Shown here: piece after piece, positions 16,537 through 25,264 of the stretch
Layout of the letters: each line of letters starts with the position of its first letter
Numbering within the stretch: the stretch's first letter is position 1
DNA from: Methylobacterium terricola
GTDB lineage: Bacteria > Pseudomonadota > Alphaproteobacteria > Rhizobiales > Beijerinckiaceae
Length of the DNA: 64,000 nt
Direction: 5' to 3'
Assembly: GCF_006151805.1 (NCBI RefSeq)
Contig: NZ_VDDA01000006.1
Location: 1 to 64,000, forward strand
The notes under the pieces: generated by a model
The model's database searches: none
The model's input: only the letters and a program-made list of their open reading frames with translations
Told to the model about the DNA's origin: nothing
Translations under genes and position numbers: made by a program

Positions 16537-17832
16537 TCACGACACCGCCGTCGGGACGGGCGACGGCTGAGCCATAAGAACGGGTTCGAGCCCGAACAGG
16601 TCCGGGCAATCCTCCTCGCCGGGGCGGCGCGGCAGGCGGCGGGCCGGCGGCGCGTCGGGACCGAGGAGGCGCATCACCCGCTTCGAGGCGGCGACCGCGA
16701 GGTTCTCGCGCTTGGCCCGAGCCTCGACCCGGGCGAGCGCGTTCATCGCCGGGCCGAGCACGGTGAACTCGGCCCGCAGCCCGTCGTCGAGCACGCCGAC
16801 CAGCACCTCGCCGGCATGCAGGGAGGCGGTCAGCGCCAGGGGCGGCAGGTCCTGCCGCCGGCGCGCCTCGTTCATCCGCTCCATCCGCGCCTCGATCTCG
16901 CGCACGCAGGCCAGAGCCGCCGCCGCCTGCCCGGCCGGCGTGCCGTCGACGAACTGGGCCAGGATGCCGTCGCCGACATACTTGTCGACGAGGCCGCCAT
17001 GCTCGGTGACCGCCGCGTGGGCGAGCGCCCGCACCGCCAGCAGCCAATCTAGCACCCGGGCCTCGCCCCAGCGCCGCGTGAGGGCCGAGAAGCCGCGGAT
17101 GTCGAGGGCGAGCAGGCAGGCATGGCGCGGCTGGAGCACCGTCGCCCCGTCGCGGCGCACGAGGTCGATCCCCGCCGGCACGAAGCGCGCCAGGGTGGCG
17201 CGCTCGTGCTCCAGGCGCAGCATCGCGGCAAAGCCCCGGCGCAGGCGGAACGCCCCCTCGATCACGAAGGCGGCCGCCACCACGAAGGACAGGAGCCCGA
17301 ACACCTGCGGCCCCGCCGGCGGCAGGCCGAGATGCGGGTTCAGGAGGCCGAGGCCGAGCGCTCCGGACCACACCCCGGCGACCAGGGCGGCGAAGACCAC
17401 GGTGTGGCGCGGCCTCAGGGTCAGGCCGGATTCGAGCAGCAGCAGGAAGGCCGGCAGCCGGCTCGCCATCGTGCCGGGCTCGTCGGCGCCGTCGGAGGCG
17501 GCCATCATGAATTCGAGCACGATGTAGGCGGCGAGGCCTGCGTCGAGCAACGTGGCGATCCAGGCGAGCCGCGCGCTGTTGCGCCGCCGTACCGTGGCGG
17601 CGATCCACAGCGAGGACACCGCGTAGCCGCCGAGGATGAACCAGTGGCTGCCGGCATGCAGCACGCCGTCGCTGAGGAAGGCCGAGACCGCCAGCACCCC
17701 CAGCATCACCAGCCGCATCGCCAGCACGCGCACGGCGGTGCCGGCCGCCAGGCCGTCGGCCAGATGGGGCCTGTCCCCGGCGCGGCGCGGCGCCGTGGTC
17801 CTGCCCGGCGGGCTCGGCTGTCGTGTGGTCAT
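16537..17832 (-). CDS. membrane class III adenylate cyclase
   Basis: 431 residues: a ~35-residue Arg/Pro-rich cytoplasmic leader, about six membrane spans at ~36-195, then a class III cyclase domain. All catalytic positions appear present: metal-binding Asp244 (ALDIRGFS) and Asp288 (KYVGDGIL), adenine-selecting Lys284 and Thr357, and the transition-state pair Asn364 and Arg368 (NALAR). It should make cAMP from ATP. The six-span sensor-like region is common in Rhizobiales cyclases, which are very numerous and poorly assigned. First gene of a two-gene unit with the amidoligase. Confidence 0.9.
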   Translation of the reverse strand: MTTRQPSPPGRTTAPRRAGDRPHLADGLAAGTAVRVLAMRLVMLGVLAVSAFLSDGVLHAGSHWFILGGYAVSSLWIAATVRRRNSARLAWIATLLDAGLAAYIVLEFMMAASDGADEPGTMASRLPAFLLLLESGLTLRPRHTVVFAALVAGVWSGALGLGLLNPHLGLPPAGPQVFGLLSFVVAAAFVIEGAFRLRRGFAAMLRLEHERATLARFVPAGIDLVRRDGATVLQPRHACLLALDIRGFSALTRRWGEARVLDWLLAVRALAHAAVTEHGGLVDKYVGDGILAQFVDGTPAGQAAAALACVREIEARMERMNEARRRQDLPPLALTASLHAGEVLVGVLDDGLRAEFTVLGPAMNALARVEARAKRENLAVAASKRVMRLLGPDAPPARRLPRRPGEEDCPDLFGLEPVLMAQPSPVPTAVS

Positions 17833-18057
17833 GCTGGCCGCAAGCCTTACGCGCAGGCGATGGGTGCGTCGAGGCCGTAAGCCCGCCGCGCGGCGCCGGC
17901 GCGGTCCCCCGATTGGTCCGGACCGCGACGCCGCCGCAGGCCGCGGGAGGGGAACGGGAGGGGTGCCGCTCCGTTCCGCGGGCGGCCCCCTTGCGCTGCA
18001 TCAGGCGGCCCTCCATCTATAGACCATCCAACCAGATGGTCCAGGGATGGCGCGAGG

Positions 18058-18477
18058 ATGGCGGACAAGGTTCACGAACTGCGGCCGCGGCTGCCGGACA
18101 GCGAGAAGGTGACGGTCAATCTCGGCTTCGTCGATCTCGGCCGCATCGACCTGATGGTGCGGGACGGCTTCTACGCCAACCGGGCCGACTTCATCCGCAC
18201 GGCGGTGCGCAACCAGCTCGACCGCCAGGACGAGGCGGTGCGCCAGTCGGTGGCGCGGCGTCAGCTCAGCCTCGGCCTGACCCACATCACCCGGGCCGAG
18301 CTCGAGGCGGCCCGCGACGCCGGGACGCCGCTCAAGCTCCAGGTCCTCGGGCTCGCCAGCATCGCCGACGACGTCACGCCCGAGCTCGCCCGCGCGGCCA
18401 TCGCGTCGATCCACGTGCTCGGCGCCTTCCACGCCAGCGCCGCCGTCAAGGCGGCGCTCGCCGACCGTATCGCCTGA
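18058..18477 (+). CDS. CopG-type ribbon-helix-helix regulator
   Basis: 139 residues. Residues ~18-60 fit the ribbon-helix-helix fold: an antiparallel strand (KVTVNLGFVDL) followed by two helices (GRIDLMVRDGFYANRADFIRTAVRNQLDR). The C-terminal ~75 residues are helical and probably serve for oligomerisation. A short AT-containing block at 18015-18038 before the gene (ATAGACCATCCAACCAGATGGT, read across a small inverted repeat of ACCATC/GATGGT) may be the operator. It precedes the esterase by 41 bp and is likely its cotranscribed regulator. Confidence 0.85.
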   Translation: MADKVHELRPRLPDSEKVTVNLGFVDLGRIDLMVRDGFYANRADFIRTAVRNQLDRQDEAVRQSVARRQLSLGLTHITRAELEAARDAGTPLKLQVLGLASIADDVTPELARAAIASIHVLGAFHASAAVKAALADRIA

Positions 18478-18518
18478 CCGGTCGCGCCGCGGCCGCTCCC
18501 CAGCACAGGATCACGCTC

Positions 18519-19904
18519 ATGAACCCGTTCGACACGTTCCCCGGGGCCGGCCCGATCGACTTCACCAAGGTCGACCTGACGAAGGTCGATATGGCCGAGG
18601 TGACCCGCCTCACCCGCGCCGGCCGCCTCACGGAGGCGATGGCGCTGATCCAGGGCCGCGCCCCGGCACCCGAGCCGGCATCGCGCTCGGCCGCGCCGTC
18701 GCCGCGCGGGCCGGAGGCGGTCATCGACCTCGTCGCACCGACGGAGCCCGGCGCGGCCTGGACGGCACCGACGGGCCCAGGCTCGTCCGGACAGCACTCC
18801 GCCGCGAACGGCGCCTCCGGCCAAGGCTCCCCTGGTCAAGGCTCCCCTGGTCAAGGCTTCGCCGGCAAAGGCTTCCCCGATCTCCCCGAGGCGATGCGGA
18901 CCCTGCGCGAGGCCGGACCCGGCCTGGCCGGCAAGCTCCGCGAGGGCCTGCAGGGGCTCCAAGGCTTGAGCCAGGGCCTGGGTGACGCCTTGGGCGGAGG
19001 CTTGAGTGGGGGACTTCCGGGGGCCGGGCTGACGGCCCGCCGCCCGGTCCCGGTGCCGGAGGGCGCCCGGTTCGAGGAGCGGACCTTCGCGAGCGCCGCC
19101 GGCAGCCGGACCTACAAGGTCTACGTGCCGAGCGGCCGGCAGGGCGAGCGGCTGCCGGTCGTGGTGATGCTGCACGGCTGCACCCAGGACCCGGACGATT
19201 TCGCCCTCGGCACGCGGATGAACGCGCTGGCCGAGACGGACGGCGCGATCATCGTCTATCCGCGCCAGGAGCGTTCGGCCAACGCGCAGAAATGCTGGAA
19301 CTGGTTCCAGCCCGCCGACCAGGGCCGCGGCGCCGGCGAGCCGGCGCTGATCGCCGGCATCGCGCAGGCGGTGGTGGAGGAGTTCGGGGCCGATCCGGCC
19401 CACGTCTTCGTCGCCGGGCTCTCGGCCGGCGGCGCGGCGGCGGCGATCCTGGCCGCGACCTATCCGGACGTGTTCGCGGCGGCCGGCATCCATTCGGGCC
19501 TGGCCTGCGGCGCGGCCCGGGACCTGCCCTCCGCCCTCGCGGCGATGGGCCAGGGTGGCACGGCGCCGCCGCGGACCGGCGCGACCGTGCCGACCATCGT
19601 CTTCCATGGCGACGGCGACCGCACCGTCAACCCGCTCAACGGCGAGCGCGTCGCCGCCCAGGCGCTGCCGGGCGACGAACTGACCGAGACGGTGACGCGG
19701 GGCGCGTCACCGGGCGGGATCTCTTACACCCGCCATGTCCATGCCGACGCGCAGGGGCGGGGGATCGTGGAGCGGTGGGTGCTGCACGGCGCCGGCCATG
19801 CCTGGTCCGGCGGCAGCCCCGACGGCTCCTACACCGAGCCGCGGGGTCCCGATGCCAGCGCCGAGATGCTGCGGTTCTTCCGGTCGCACGCCCGGGCGGC
19901 CTGA
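18519..19904 (+). CDS. PHB-depolymerase-family esterase
   Basis: 461 residues. The catalytic domain (~185-461) is an extracellular-type PHB depolymerase/LpqC esterase: VVVMLHGCTQDPDDF gives the oxyanion hole, Ser302 lies in the lipase box GLSAGG, the Asp is probably in FHGDGDRTVNP and the His in GAGHAWSGG. Residues 1-180 are a low-complexity linker with a conserved N-terminal helix (EVTRLTRAGRLTEAMALIQG) and repeated GQGSP/GQGFAGK units. No signal peptide is seen, so it may act inside the cell, for example on polyhydroxybutyrate granules or on aromatic esters. Cotranscribed with the CopG gene. Confidence 0.88.
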   Translation: MNPFDTFPGAGPIDFTKVDLTKVDMAEVTRLTRAGRLTEAMALIQGRAPAPEPASRSAAPSPRGPEAVIDLVAPTEPGAAWTAPTGPGSSGQHSAANGASGQGSPGQGSPGQGFAGKGFPDLPEAMRTLREAGPGLAGKLREGLQGLQGLSQGLGDALGGGLSGGLPGAGLTARRPVPVPEGARFEERTFASAAGSRTYKVYVPSGRQGERLPVVVMLHGCTQDPDDFALGTRMNALAETDGAIIVYPRQERSANAQKCWNWFQPADQGRGAGEPALIAGIAQAVVEEFGADPAHVFVAGLSAGGAAAAILAATYPDVFAAAGIHSGLACGAARDLPSALAAMGQGGTAPPRTGATVPTIVFHGDGDRTVNPLNGERVAAQALPGDELTETVTRGASPGGISYTRHVHADAQGRGIVERWVLHGAGHAWSGGSPDGSYTEPRGPDASAEMLRFFRSHARAA

Positions 19905-19908
19905 GGAT

Positions 19909-21705
19909 TCACGCCTTCGGCGTCGAGACCCGCAGCAGCAGGGCCACCGGCAGCAGCCCGACCGCGACGATCAAGAGGGCGGCGACCGCGCCGTCCTCGT
20001 AGGTGCCGCGGGCGGCCTCGCCGTAGAGGTGGGTCGCCAGGGTCTCGACGTTGAGCGGGCGCAGGATCAGGGTCGCGGGCAGTTCCTTGACGCAATCGAC
20101 GAAGACCAGGAGGGCACCGCCGAGCAGGGCCGGCCAGGTCAGCGGCAGGTGGACCCGCGCCAGGGCGCCGGTCGGGCCGCGGCCGAGCACCCGTGCGGCG
20201 TCGCCGAGCGAGCGCGGCACCCGGGCGAGACCGGCCTCGCTGCTGCCCGCCGTGACCGCGAGGAAGCGCACCACATAGGCGTAGACCAGGGCCGCCCCGG
20301 TGCCGAGGCCCATCGCGGTAAGCGACGCGCCGGCGAGCGCCCGGCTCACCGTATCGAGCAGGCCGTCGAGGGCGGCGAGCGGCGGCAGGAGGCCGATCGC
20401 CAGGATCGCGCCCGGCACCGCGTAGCCGAAGGTGGCGCAGCGCAGGAGCAGCCCGTGCCAGCGCCCGCCGAGGAGCCGCGGCCCCGCCGCCACCAGGAGG
20501 CCGAGGACGGTGGCGATCACCGTCGCGAGGCCGGCATAGACCAGGGTGTTGAGGCTCTCGGACAGGATCGCCCCGGACAGGCCGGCGAAGTGCAGGCGCT
20601 TCCCCGCCTCGACCGCGAGGTAGCCCGCCGGCGCCAGGAAGCCGAGGGCGACCGGCACGAGGCCGAGGCCGAGGGCCGCGAGCGCCGCCGGGCCGGCGAG
20701 GCGCGTGCGGCTCATCCGGCGCGGGCGCTGCGCCGCCCCGGCATAGCCGCGCCCGCGGCGGGCCCGGCGCTCGACCGCGATCAGGCCGAGGCAGGCGGCC
20801 AGCATGACCAGCGCCAGGCCGGCGGCGCCCGGCAGGTCGGAGCGGTTGACCCAGGTGTCGTAGATCGAGACCGTGAGGGTGCGGACGCCCAAAAATTCCG
20901 CCGCCCCGATGTCGTTGAGGGCTTCCAGCAGCGCCAGGCTGGCGCCGAGCGCGATGGCCGGGCGGGCGAGCGGCAGCGCGACGCGGCGGAACACCGCCCC
21001 CGGCCCGGCCCCGAGGCTGCGCCCGGCCTCGACCAGCGTCGCCGACTGCATCAGGAACAGCGCCCGGGTCGGCAGGTAGACGTAAGGGTAGAGCACGAAG
21101 CCGAGGAGCAGGATGCAGCCCGGGAGCGAGCGCAGGTCCGGCAGGATCAGGTCGCGCGGGCGGGCATAGCCGAGCAGCGCCCGGATCGCGCTCTGCACCG
21201 GGCCGACCGGGTGCAGCAGGTCGAGATAGGCGTAAGCCCCGATATAGGTCGGGACCGCCAGCGGCAGCAGCAGCGCCCAGTCGAGCAGGCGCCGCCCCGG
21301 GAACTCGTAGGCCGCGACGAGCCAGGCCGCCCCGGTGCCGACCATGACGACGAGCACCCCGACCCCGGCGAGCAGCAGGGCGGTCTCGCGCAGGGCCGGC
21401 GGCAGGACATGGGCGAGGAGGTGGGGCCATAGCCCGCCGGACCCCTGCAGCGCCTCGACGGCGAGCGACGCGACCGGGGCCAGGACCAGGAGGGCGACGA
21501 GGCCGGCGGCGAGGGTCCAGCCCCGGTTCGACGAAGCCCACGAGCGCCCGGCGGCGGGCCGCGACCGGACCGGCGGCGCGGCGGCACGCCCCGGCGCGCC
21601 GGTCGCCCGCTCCGAGGGAGCGTGAGCCGGAAGGCGCTCGGTCGCGGGATGCGCCGGCCGGGGCCCCGGCGGGACGAGGCGGCCCGAGGCTGGACCCCGC
21701 GTCAT
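19909..21705 (-). CDS. fbpB: iron(III) ABC transporter permease, fused two-domain
   Basis: 598 residues as called, with a Pro/Arg-rich leader of ~60 residues that may be over-extended; the first membrane span begins at ~63 (GWTLAAGLVALLVLAPV). About twelve spans follow in two homologous halves, each with an EAA loop that docks the ATPase: EAGRSLGAGPGAVFRRVALP and DAARVLGRGPTGALARVHLP. This architecture is that of FbpB/SfuB permeases for ferric iron. Its ATPase and binding protein are upstream on the same strand, separated by a metallo-hydrolase gene. It converges on the esterase gene with a 4-bp gap. Confidence 0.9.
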   Translation of the reverse strand: MTRGPASGRLVPPGPRPAHPATERLPAHAPSERATGAPGRAAAPPVRSRPAAGRSWASSNRGWTLAAGLVALLVLAPVASLAVEALQGSGGLWPHLLAHVLPPALRETALLLAGVGVLVVMVGTGAAWLVAAYEFPGRRLLDWALLLPLAVPTYIGAYAYLDLLHPVGPVQSAIRALLGYARPRDLILPDLRSLPGCILLLGFVLYPYVYLPTRALFLMQSATLVEAGRSLGAGPGAVFRRVALPLARPAIALGASLALLEALNDIGAAEFLGVRTLTVSIYDTWVNRSDLPGAAGLALVMLAACLGLIAVERRARRGRGYAGAAQRPRRMSRTRLAGPAALAALGLGLVPVALGFLAPAGYLAVEAGKRLHFAGLSGAILSESLNTLVYAGLATVIATVLGLLVAAGPRLLGGRWHGLLLRCATFGYAVPGAILAIGLLPPLAALDGLLDTVSRALAGASLTAMGLGTGAALVYAYVVRFLAVTAGSSEAGLARVPRSLGDAARVLGRGPTGALARVHLPLTWPALLGGALLVFVDCVKELPATLILRPLNVETLATHLYGEAARGTYEDGAVAALLIVAVGLLPVALLLRVSTPKA

Positions 21706-21766
21706 GACGCCGGCGCGGTCCGCCCGGCGCGGGTCACGAGCCGGCTCGGCGCGAGGACGCGCACCC

Positions 21767-22738
21767 TCAGAGCTCCATCAGGTCGCGGCCGACGACGATC
21801 TCGCCCTTGAAGTGCGGCCGCACCGCCTCGAGCCAGACCTCGTCCGTGATGAACGGGTAGCCGCCGGGCACGAAATGCGACAGCACCAGCGTCTTGACGC
21901 CGGCCTCGGTCGCGACGCGTCCGACCTCCTCGGTGGTCGTATGGCTGGCGATCAGGTGCTCGCGCAGGGTCTTGGCGTTGGGCTCGGTGGCGATCAGCTT
22001 CTCGAGCTCGGGCAGGTACATGACCTCGTGCACGAGCACGTCGGCGCCCTTGGCCAGCGCGATCAGGTTCGGCGAGTAGCGGGTGTCGCCCGAGATCACG
22101 ATCGACCGGTCCGGGCAGTCGAAACGGTAGGCGAAGGCCGGCTCGACCGGCGGGTGCTGGACCAGGGCGGCCGTCACCGTCACGCGCTCGTCGCGCATCA
22201 CGGGGCCGGGTCCCGTGATCTCGTGCGGCACGATCAGGTCGGCGAGCGGCGGGCGCCCCTCATCCGCCATGCGGGTCTTGATGTCGTACTCGTTGAGTTC
22301 GAGGAACTGGCGCGTCATCCGGGCGAGCGGCGGCGGCCCGTAGGTATCCACCCGGTGGGCGAGGTCGGTCGCCCAGGCGAGCAGGAGCACGTTGCCGTAA
22401 TCGGCGTTGTGGTCCGAATGCTGGTGGGTGAGGAACACCGAGTCGAGCGAGCCGAGCTTGAGCTTCGCCAGCACCATCTGCCGGCCGGTCCCGTTCCCGG
22501 CATCGATCAGGTAGGTGTGGCCGTCGACCACGATCGCCTGGGCGGGGGCGGCCCGGTTCGGCTTCGGCGTCGGGCCGCCGGCCGTTCCGAGCAGGATCAG
22601 CCGCGAGCGGCGGGAAGCAGGGGCAGGGGCCGGCATCTGCGCCTGCGCCGCGCCCCCCCCGACGGAGAAGGCGGCGGTCAGGGCCGCCGCGCCGCCGAGG
22701 AGCGTCCGTCGGGTCGGGAGGCGAGGATCGTCAGGCAT
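21767..22738 (-). CDS. Tat-exported MBL-fold metallo-hydrolase
   Basis: About 323 residues from the ATG at 22738 (an ATG at 22762 is possible). The N-terminus has a twin-arginine signal (PTRRTLLGGAAALTAAF, then AQA). The mature part is a metallo-beta-lactamase fold close to ribonuclease Z/arylsulfatase-like enzymes: THQHSDHNAD (HxHxDH), VISGDTRYS (metal Asp) and LSHFVPG (metal His). Substrate unknown; it should act in the periplasm. It sits between the iron-binding protein gene and the permease gene and is likely cotranscribed with them, which suggests a role in iron-compound uptake or is just insertion into the operon. Confidence 0.85.
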   Translation of the reverse strand: MPDDPRLPTRRTLLGGAAALTAAFSVGGGAAQAQMPAPAPASRRSRLILLGTAGGPTPKPNRAAPAQAIVVDGHTYLIDAGNGTGRQMVLAKLKLGSLDSVFLTHQHSDHNADYGNVLLLAWATDLAHRVDTYGPPPLARMTRQFLELNEYDIKTRMADEGRPPLADLIVPHEITGPGPVMRDERVTVTAALVQHPPVEPAFAYRFDCPDRSIVISGDTRYSPNLIALAKGADVLVHEVMYLPELEKLIATEPNAKTLREHLIASHTTTEEVGRVATEAGVKTLVLSHFVPGGYPFITDEVWLEAVRPHFKGEIVVGRDLMEL

Positions 22739-22869
22739 CGCAGGGTTCCAGCGTGGCGGCATCGGCCGGTCTTCCGCTCGTCCGGGACCGCGCCCGTCCG
22801 GTCAAGGCGCGGGCTTGCGCGAAGTCCGTGCCCGCGGCATCGCCGTTCGATGACGCGGGCAGGGCGGCC

Positions 22870-23889
22870 TTAGCGGTCGAACCCGACCTTGTCGACGAGC
22901 AGGCTCGCCGCCTTGCGGTTGCGGGCGATCTCGACGAGGGAGGTGGGGTCGACCTTGAGCGGGCCGAGGGCCGTGAGCAGCGGGTCGGCGGCGACGCCGG
23001 GCTTCACCGGGTACTCGTAATCGGCCTTGGCGTAGAGCGCTTGCGCCTCGTCGGAGACGAGGTACTCGAGCAGCTTGACGGCGTTGTCGCGGTTCGGGGC
23101 GGACTTCGCCACCACCGCGCCCGAGACGTTGACGTGGGTGCCGCCGCCCTGGAACGTCGGCAGCACCACCTGGATGCCCTCGCCCCACTTCTTCTGGTCG
23201 GGGCCGCCGCGGCCGCTGCGCATCAGGCCGACATAGTAGGAATTGCCCAGGCCGATCTCGCAGAGGTCGGCGACGATGTCGCGGGCGACGTCGCGGTCGC
23301 CGCCGCCGGCCTTGCGGGCGAGGTTGTCCTTCACGCCCCGCAGCCAGGCCTCGGTCTTCGCCTCGCCGTGCTTGATCAGGTAGGCGGAGATCAGCGCGGT
23401 GTTGTAGGGATGCTGGCCCGAGCGCAGGCAGACCTTGCCCTTCCACTTCGGATCGGCGAGATCCTCGTAGGTCATCCCGGCGAGGTCGCGCAGGTCGGGA
23501 TCGGCATAGGCCACCCGGGCGCGGGTCGAGAGGGCGAACCAGCGGCCTTCCGCATCGCGGAGGTTCGCCGGGATCGCCGCTTCGAGAGCCGGCGAGCGCA
23601 CCGGCTGGGCGAGGTCGCGGTCAACGAGCTCGATCAGGTTGCCGATATCGACCGTCATCATCACGTCGGCGGCGGAGCGGGCGCCCTCGGCGGCGACGCG
23701 CTCGGCCAGGCCCTTGTCGACGAACACCGTGTTGACCTTCACGCCGCTCGCCTTGGTGAAGGCGTCGAGGAGCGGGCGGATCAGGCCGGGCTCGCGGGTG
23801 GTGTAGAGGTTCACCTCGCTCTCGGCCCGGGCGGGCGCCGCGAGGGTGACGAGACCGAGAAGCGCGAGCGCGGTGCGTGACAGGGACAA
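22870..23889 (-). CDS. fbpA: iron(III) ABC transporter substrate-binding protein
   Basis: 339 residues with a signal peptide (cleavage after APARA, ~residue 22). The mature protein begins EVNLYTTREPGLI, the standard start of FbpA/FutA ferric-binding proteins; NSYYVGLM contains the paired Tyr that bind Fe3+, and TRARVAYADPDL and RSGQHPYNTALI are further family landmarks. It collects iron in the periplasm for the FbpBC importer. It follows the ATPase gene by 104 bp, a gap that holds an AT-rich inverted repeat and probably its own promoter. Confidence 0.92.
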   Translation of the reverse strand: MSLSRTALALLGLVTLAAPARAESEVNLYTTREPGLIRPLLDAFTKASGVKVNTVFVDKGLAERVAAEGARSAADVMMTVDIGNLIELVDRDLAQPVRSPALEAAIPANLRDAEGRWFALSTRARVAYADPDLRDLAGMTYEDLADPKWKGKVCLRSGQHPYNTALISAYLIKHGEAKTEAWLRGVKDNLARKAGGGDRDVARDIVADLCEIGLGNSYYVGLMRSGRGGPDQKKWGEGIQVVLPTFQGGGTHVNVSGAVVAKSAPNRDNAVKLLEYLVSDEAQALYAKADYEYPVKPGVAADPLLTALGPLKVDPTSLVEIARNRKAASLLVDKVGFDR

Positions 23890-23931
23890 GGGGCGTCTCC
23901 CGAGAGTGGCGGCCCCTTGAGAAGCAATCGC

Positions 23932-23967
23932 GAAACAAAATCAAGCGCGATAGATTTTACTTGTTTC
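23932..23967. promoter_or_regulatory. AT-rich imperfect inverted repeat upstream of fbpA
   Basis: GAAACAA (23932-23938) and TTGTTTC (23961-23967) are perfect 7-bp inverted arms; AATC (23939-23942) and GATT (23953-23956) extend the symmetry with a small asymmetric insertion. The block stands out as AT-rich in very GC-rich DNA, 43 bp before the fbpA start. Position fits an operator for an iron regulator (Irr, RirA or Fur type), but it does not match a textbook site, so this is inference from symmetry and context. Confidence 0.45.
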
Positions 23968-23993
23968 AATGTAAGCGAGCGCAAGTCTGCCGC

Positions 23994-25103
23994 TCAACCC
24001 GCATCGTGGTCGGGCAGGACCAGCACCGCATCCGGCACCAGGGTCACCCCGACGGCGTCGCCCGGGCCGTAAGTGCCCGGATCCGGCAGGCGGGCGCGCA
24101 CGCTTCCCTCCATGCCCGGCAGCCTGAGATGCAGGATGCAGGCCGCCCCCAGGAAGGTGCGGCGCGCGACCTGCGCGGCGATGCCCTCGCCCGGGGGACC
24201 GACCCGCAGGGCCTCGGGCCGCAGGCAGACCTGCACCGCGGCGTCCTCGGGCAGGTCGGGGGCCGGCACGTCGCCCAAGGGTGTCGCCGCCCGGCCGTCC
24301 CGGATGCGGGCCGGGATCTCGGCGGCATCGGCGAGGAAGCGGGCGGCGAACAGGCTCCCGGGCCGGCGGTACAGGGCCTCGCCGGTGGCGACCTGGACGA
24401 TGCGGCCGCGGCGCATCAGGGCGATGCGGGTCGCCACCGCCAGGGCCTCCTCGGGGTCGTGCGTCACCATCAGGGCGGTGGTGCCGGTGCGGCGCAGGAG
24501 CGCCACCGTGTCCTCGCGCACCCGGTCGCGCATCCGCCGGTCGAGGTTGGAGAACGGCTCGTCGAGGAGCAGGAGCCGCGGTCCCGGCGCGAGGGCCCGC
24601 ACCAGCGCCACGCGCTGCTGCTCGCCGCCCGACAGGGTCTGGGGGTAGCTGCCGGCATGGCCGGCAAGGCCGACCTGCTCCAGCAGCTCGTCGGCCGACG
24701 CCCGGGCGGCTTGCGGCTGGCCCTTGAGCCCGAAGCGGATGTTCTCGCGCACCGTGAGGTGGGGGAACAGGGCGTAGTCCTGGAACATCAGCCCGACGCC
24801 GCGCGCCTCCGGCGGCACGACCGCGCCCCCGCCGGCGACGAGGCGCCCGTCGAGCCGCACCGTGCCGGAATCCGGCGTCTCCAGACCGGCCACCACCCGC
24901 AACAGCGTGCTCTTGCCGCAACCGGAATCGCCGAGCAGCGCCATCACCTCGCCGGGACGCACGGTGAGCGAGACCCCGGCGAGGGCCTGCACCCGGCCGA
25001 AGCGGCAGGCCACGTCCTCCACCGCCAGGGCGGGCGCCGGGCGGGACGGGGCCGGATCGGTCATGCGGGGATCCTCGACGGGCGAAGGCAGCGTCGCGCT
25101 CAT
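23994..25103 (-). CDS. fbpC: iron(III) ABC transporter ATP-binding protein
   Basis: 369 residues from the first ATG; an ATG at 25064 is equally plausible because the conserved sequence starts after it (LAVEDVACRFG). Walker A GDSGCGKST, Q-loop MFQDYALFPHLT, signature LSGGEQQR, Walker B LLLLDEPFSNLD and switch MVTHD are all intact; the last ~120 residues form the regulatory TOBE-like domain of FbpC/PotA-type ATPases. It powers the FbpB permease. It is the first gene of the minus-strand iron unit and is divergent from a small hypothetical gene at 25265. Confidence 0.92.
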   Translation of the reverse strand: MSATLPSPVEDPRMTDPAPSRPAPALAVEDVACRFGRVQALAGVSLTVRPGEVMALLGDSGCGKSTLLRVVAGLETPDSGTVRLDGRLVAGGGAVVPPEARGVGLMFQDYALFPHLTVRENIRFGLKGQPQAARASADELLEQVGLAGHAGSYPQTLSGGEQQRVALVRALAPGPRLLLLDEPFSNLDRRMRDRVREDTVALLRRTGTTALMVTHDPEEALAVATRIALMRRGRIVQVATGEALYRRPGSLFAARFLADAAEIPARIRDGRAATPLGDVPAPDLPEDAAVQVCLRPEALRVGPPGEGIAAQVARRTFLGAACILHLRLPGMEGSVRARLPDPGTYGPGDAVGVTLVPDAVLVLPDHDAG

Positions 25104-25264
25104 ACACGGGCCGGCTGGCGCAGGCGAGGGCGCAGGGCCGTGCGCCGATCCGGCACGGGAGAGGCCGCGCCAGGGTCAATCGGGCGTTAAGCGGATTCGT
25201 CGAATCCTTCCCATCGCCGCGACCGGAGCGAGTCGGCGGCGCGGTCGTGAAGGGTGTCGGGCGT

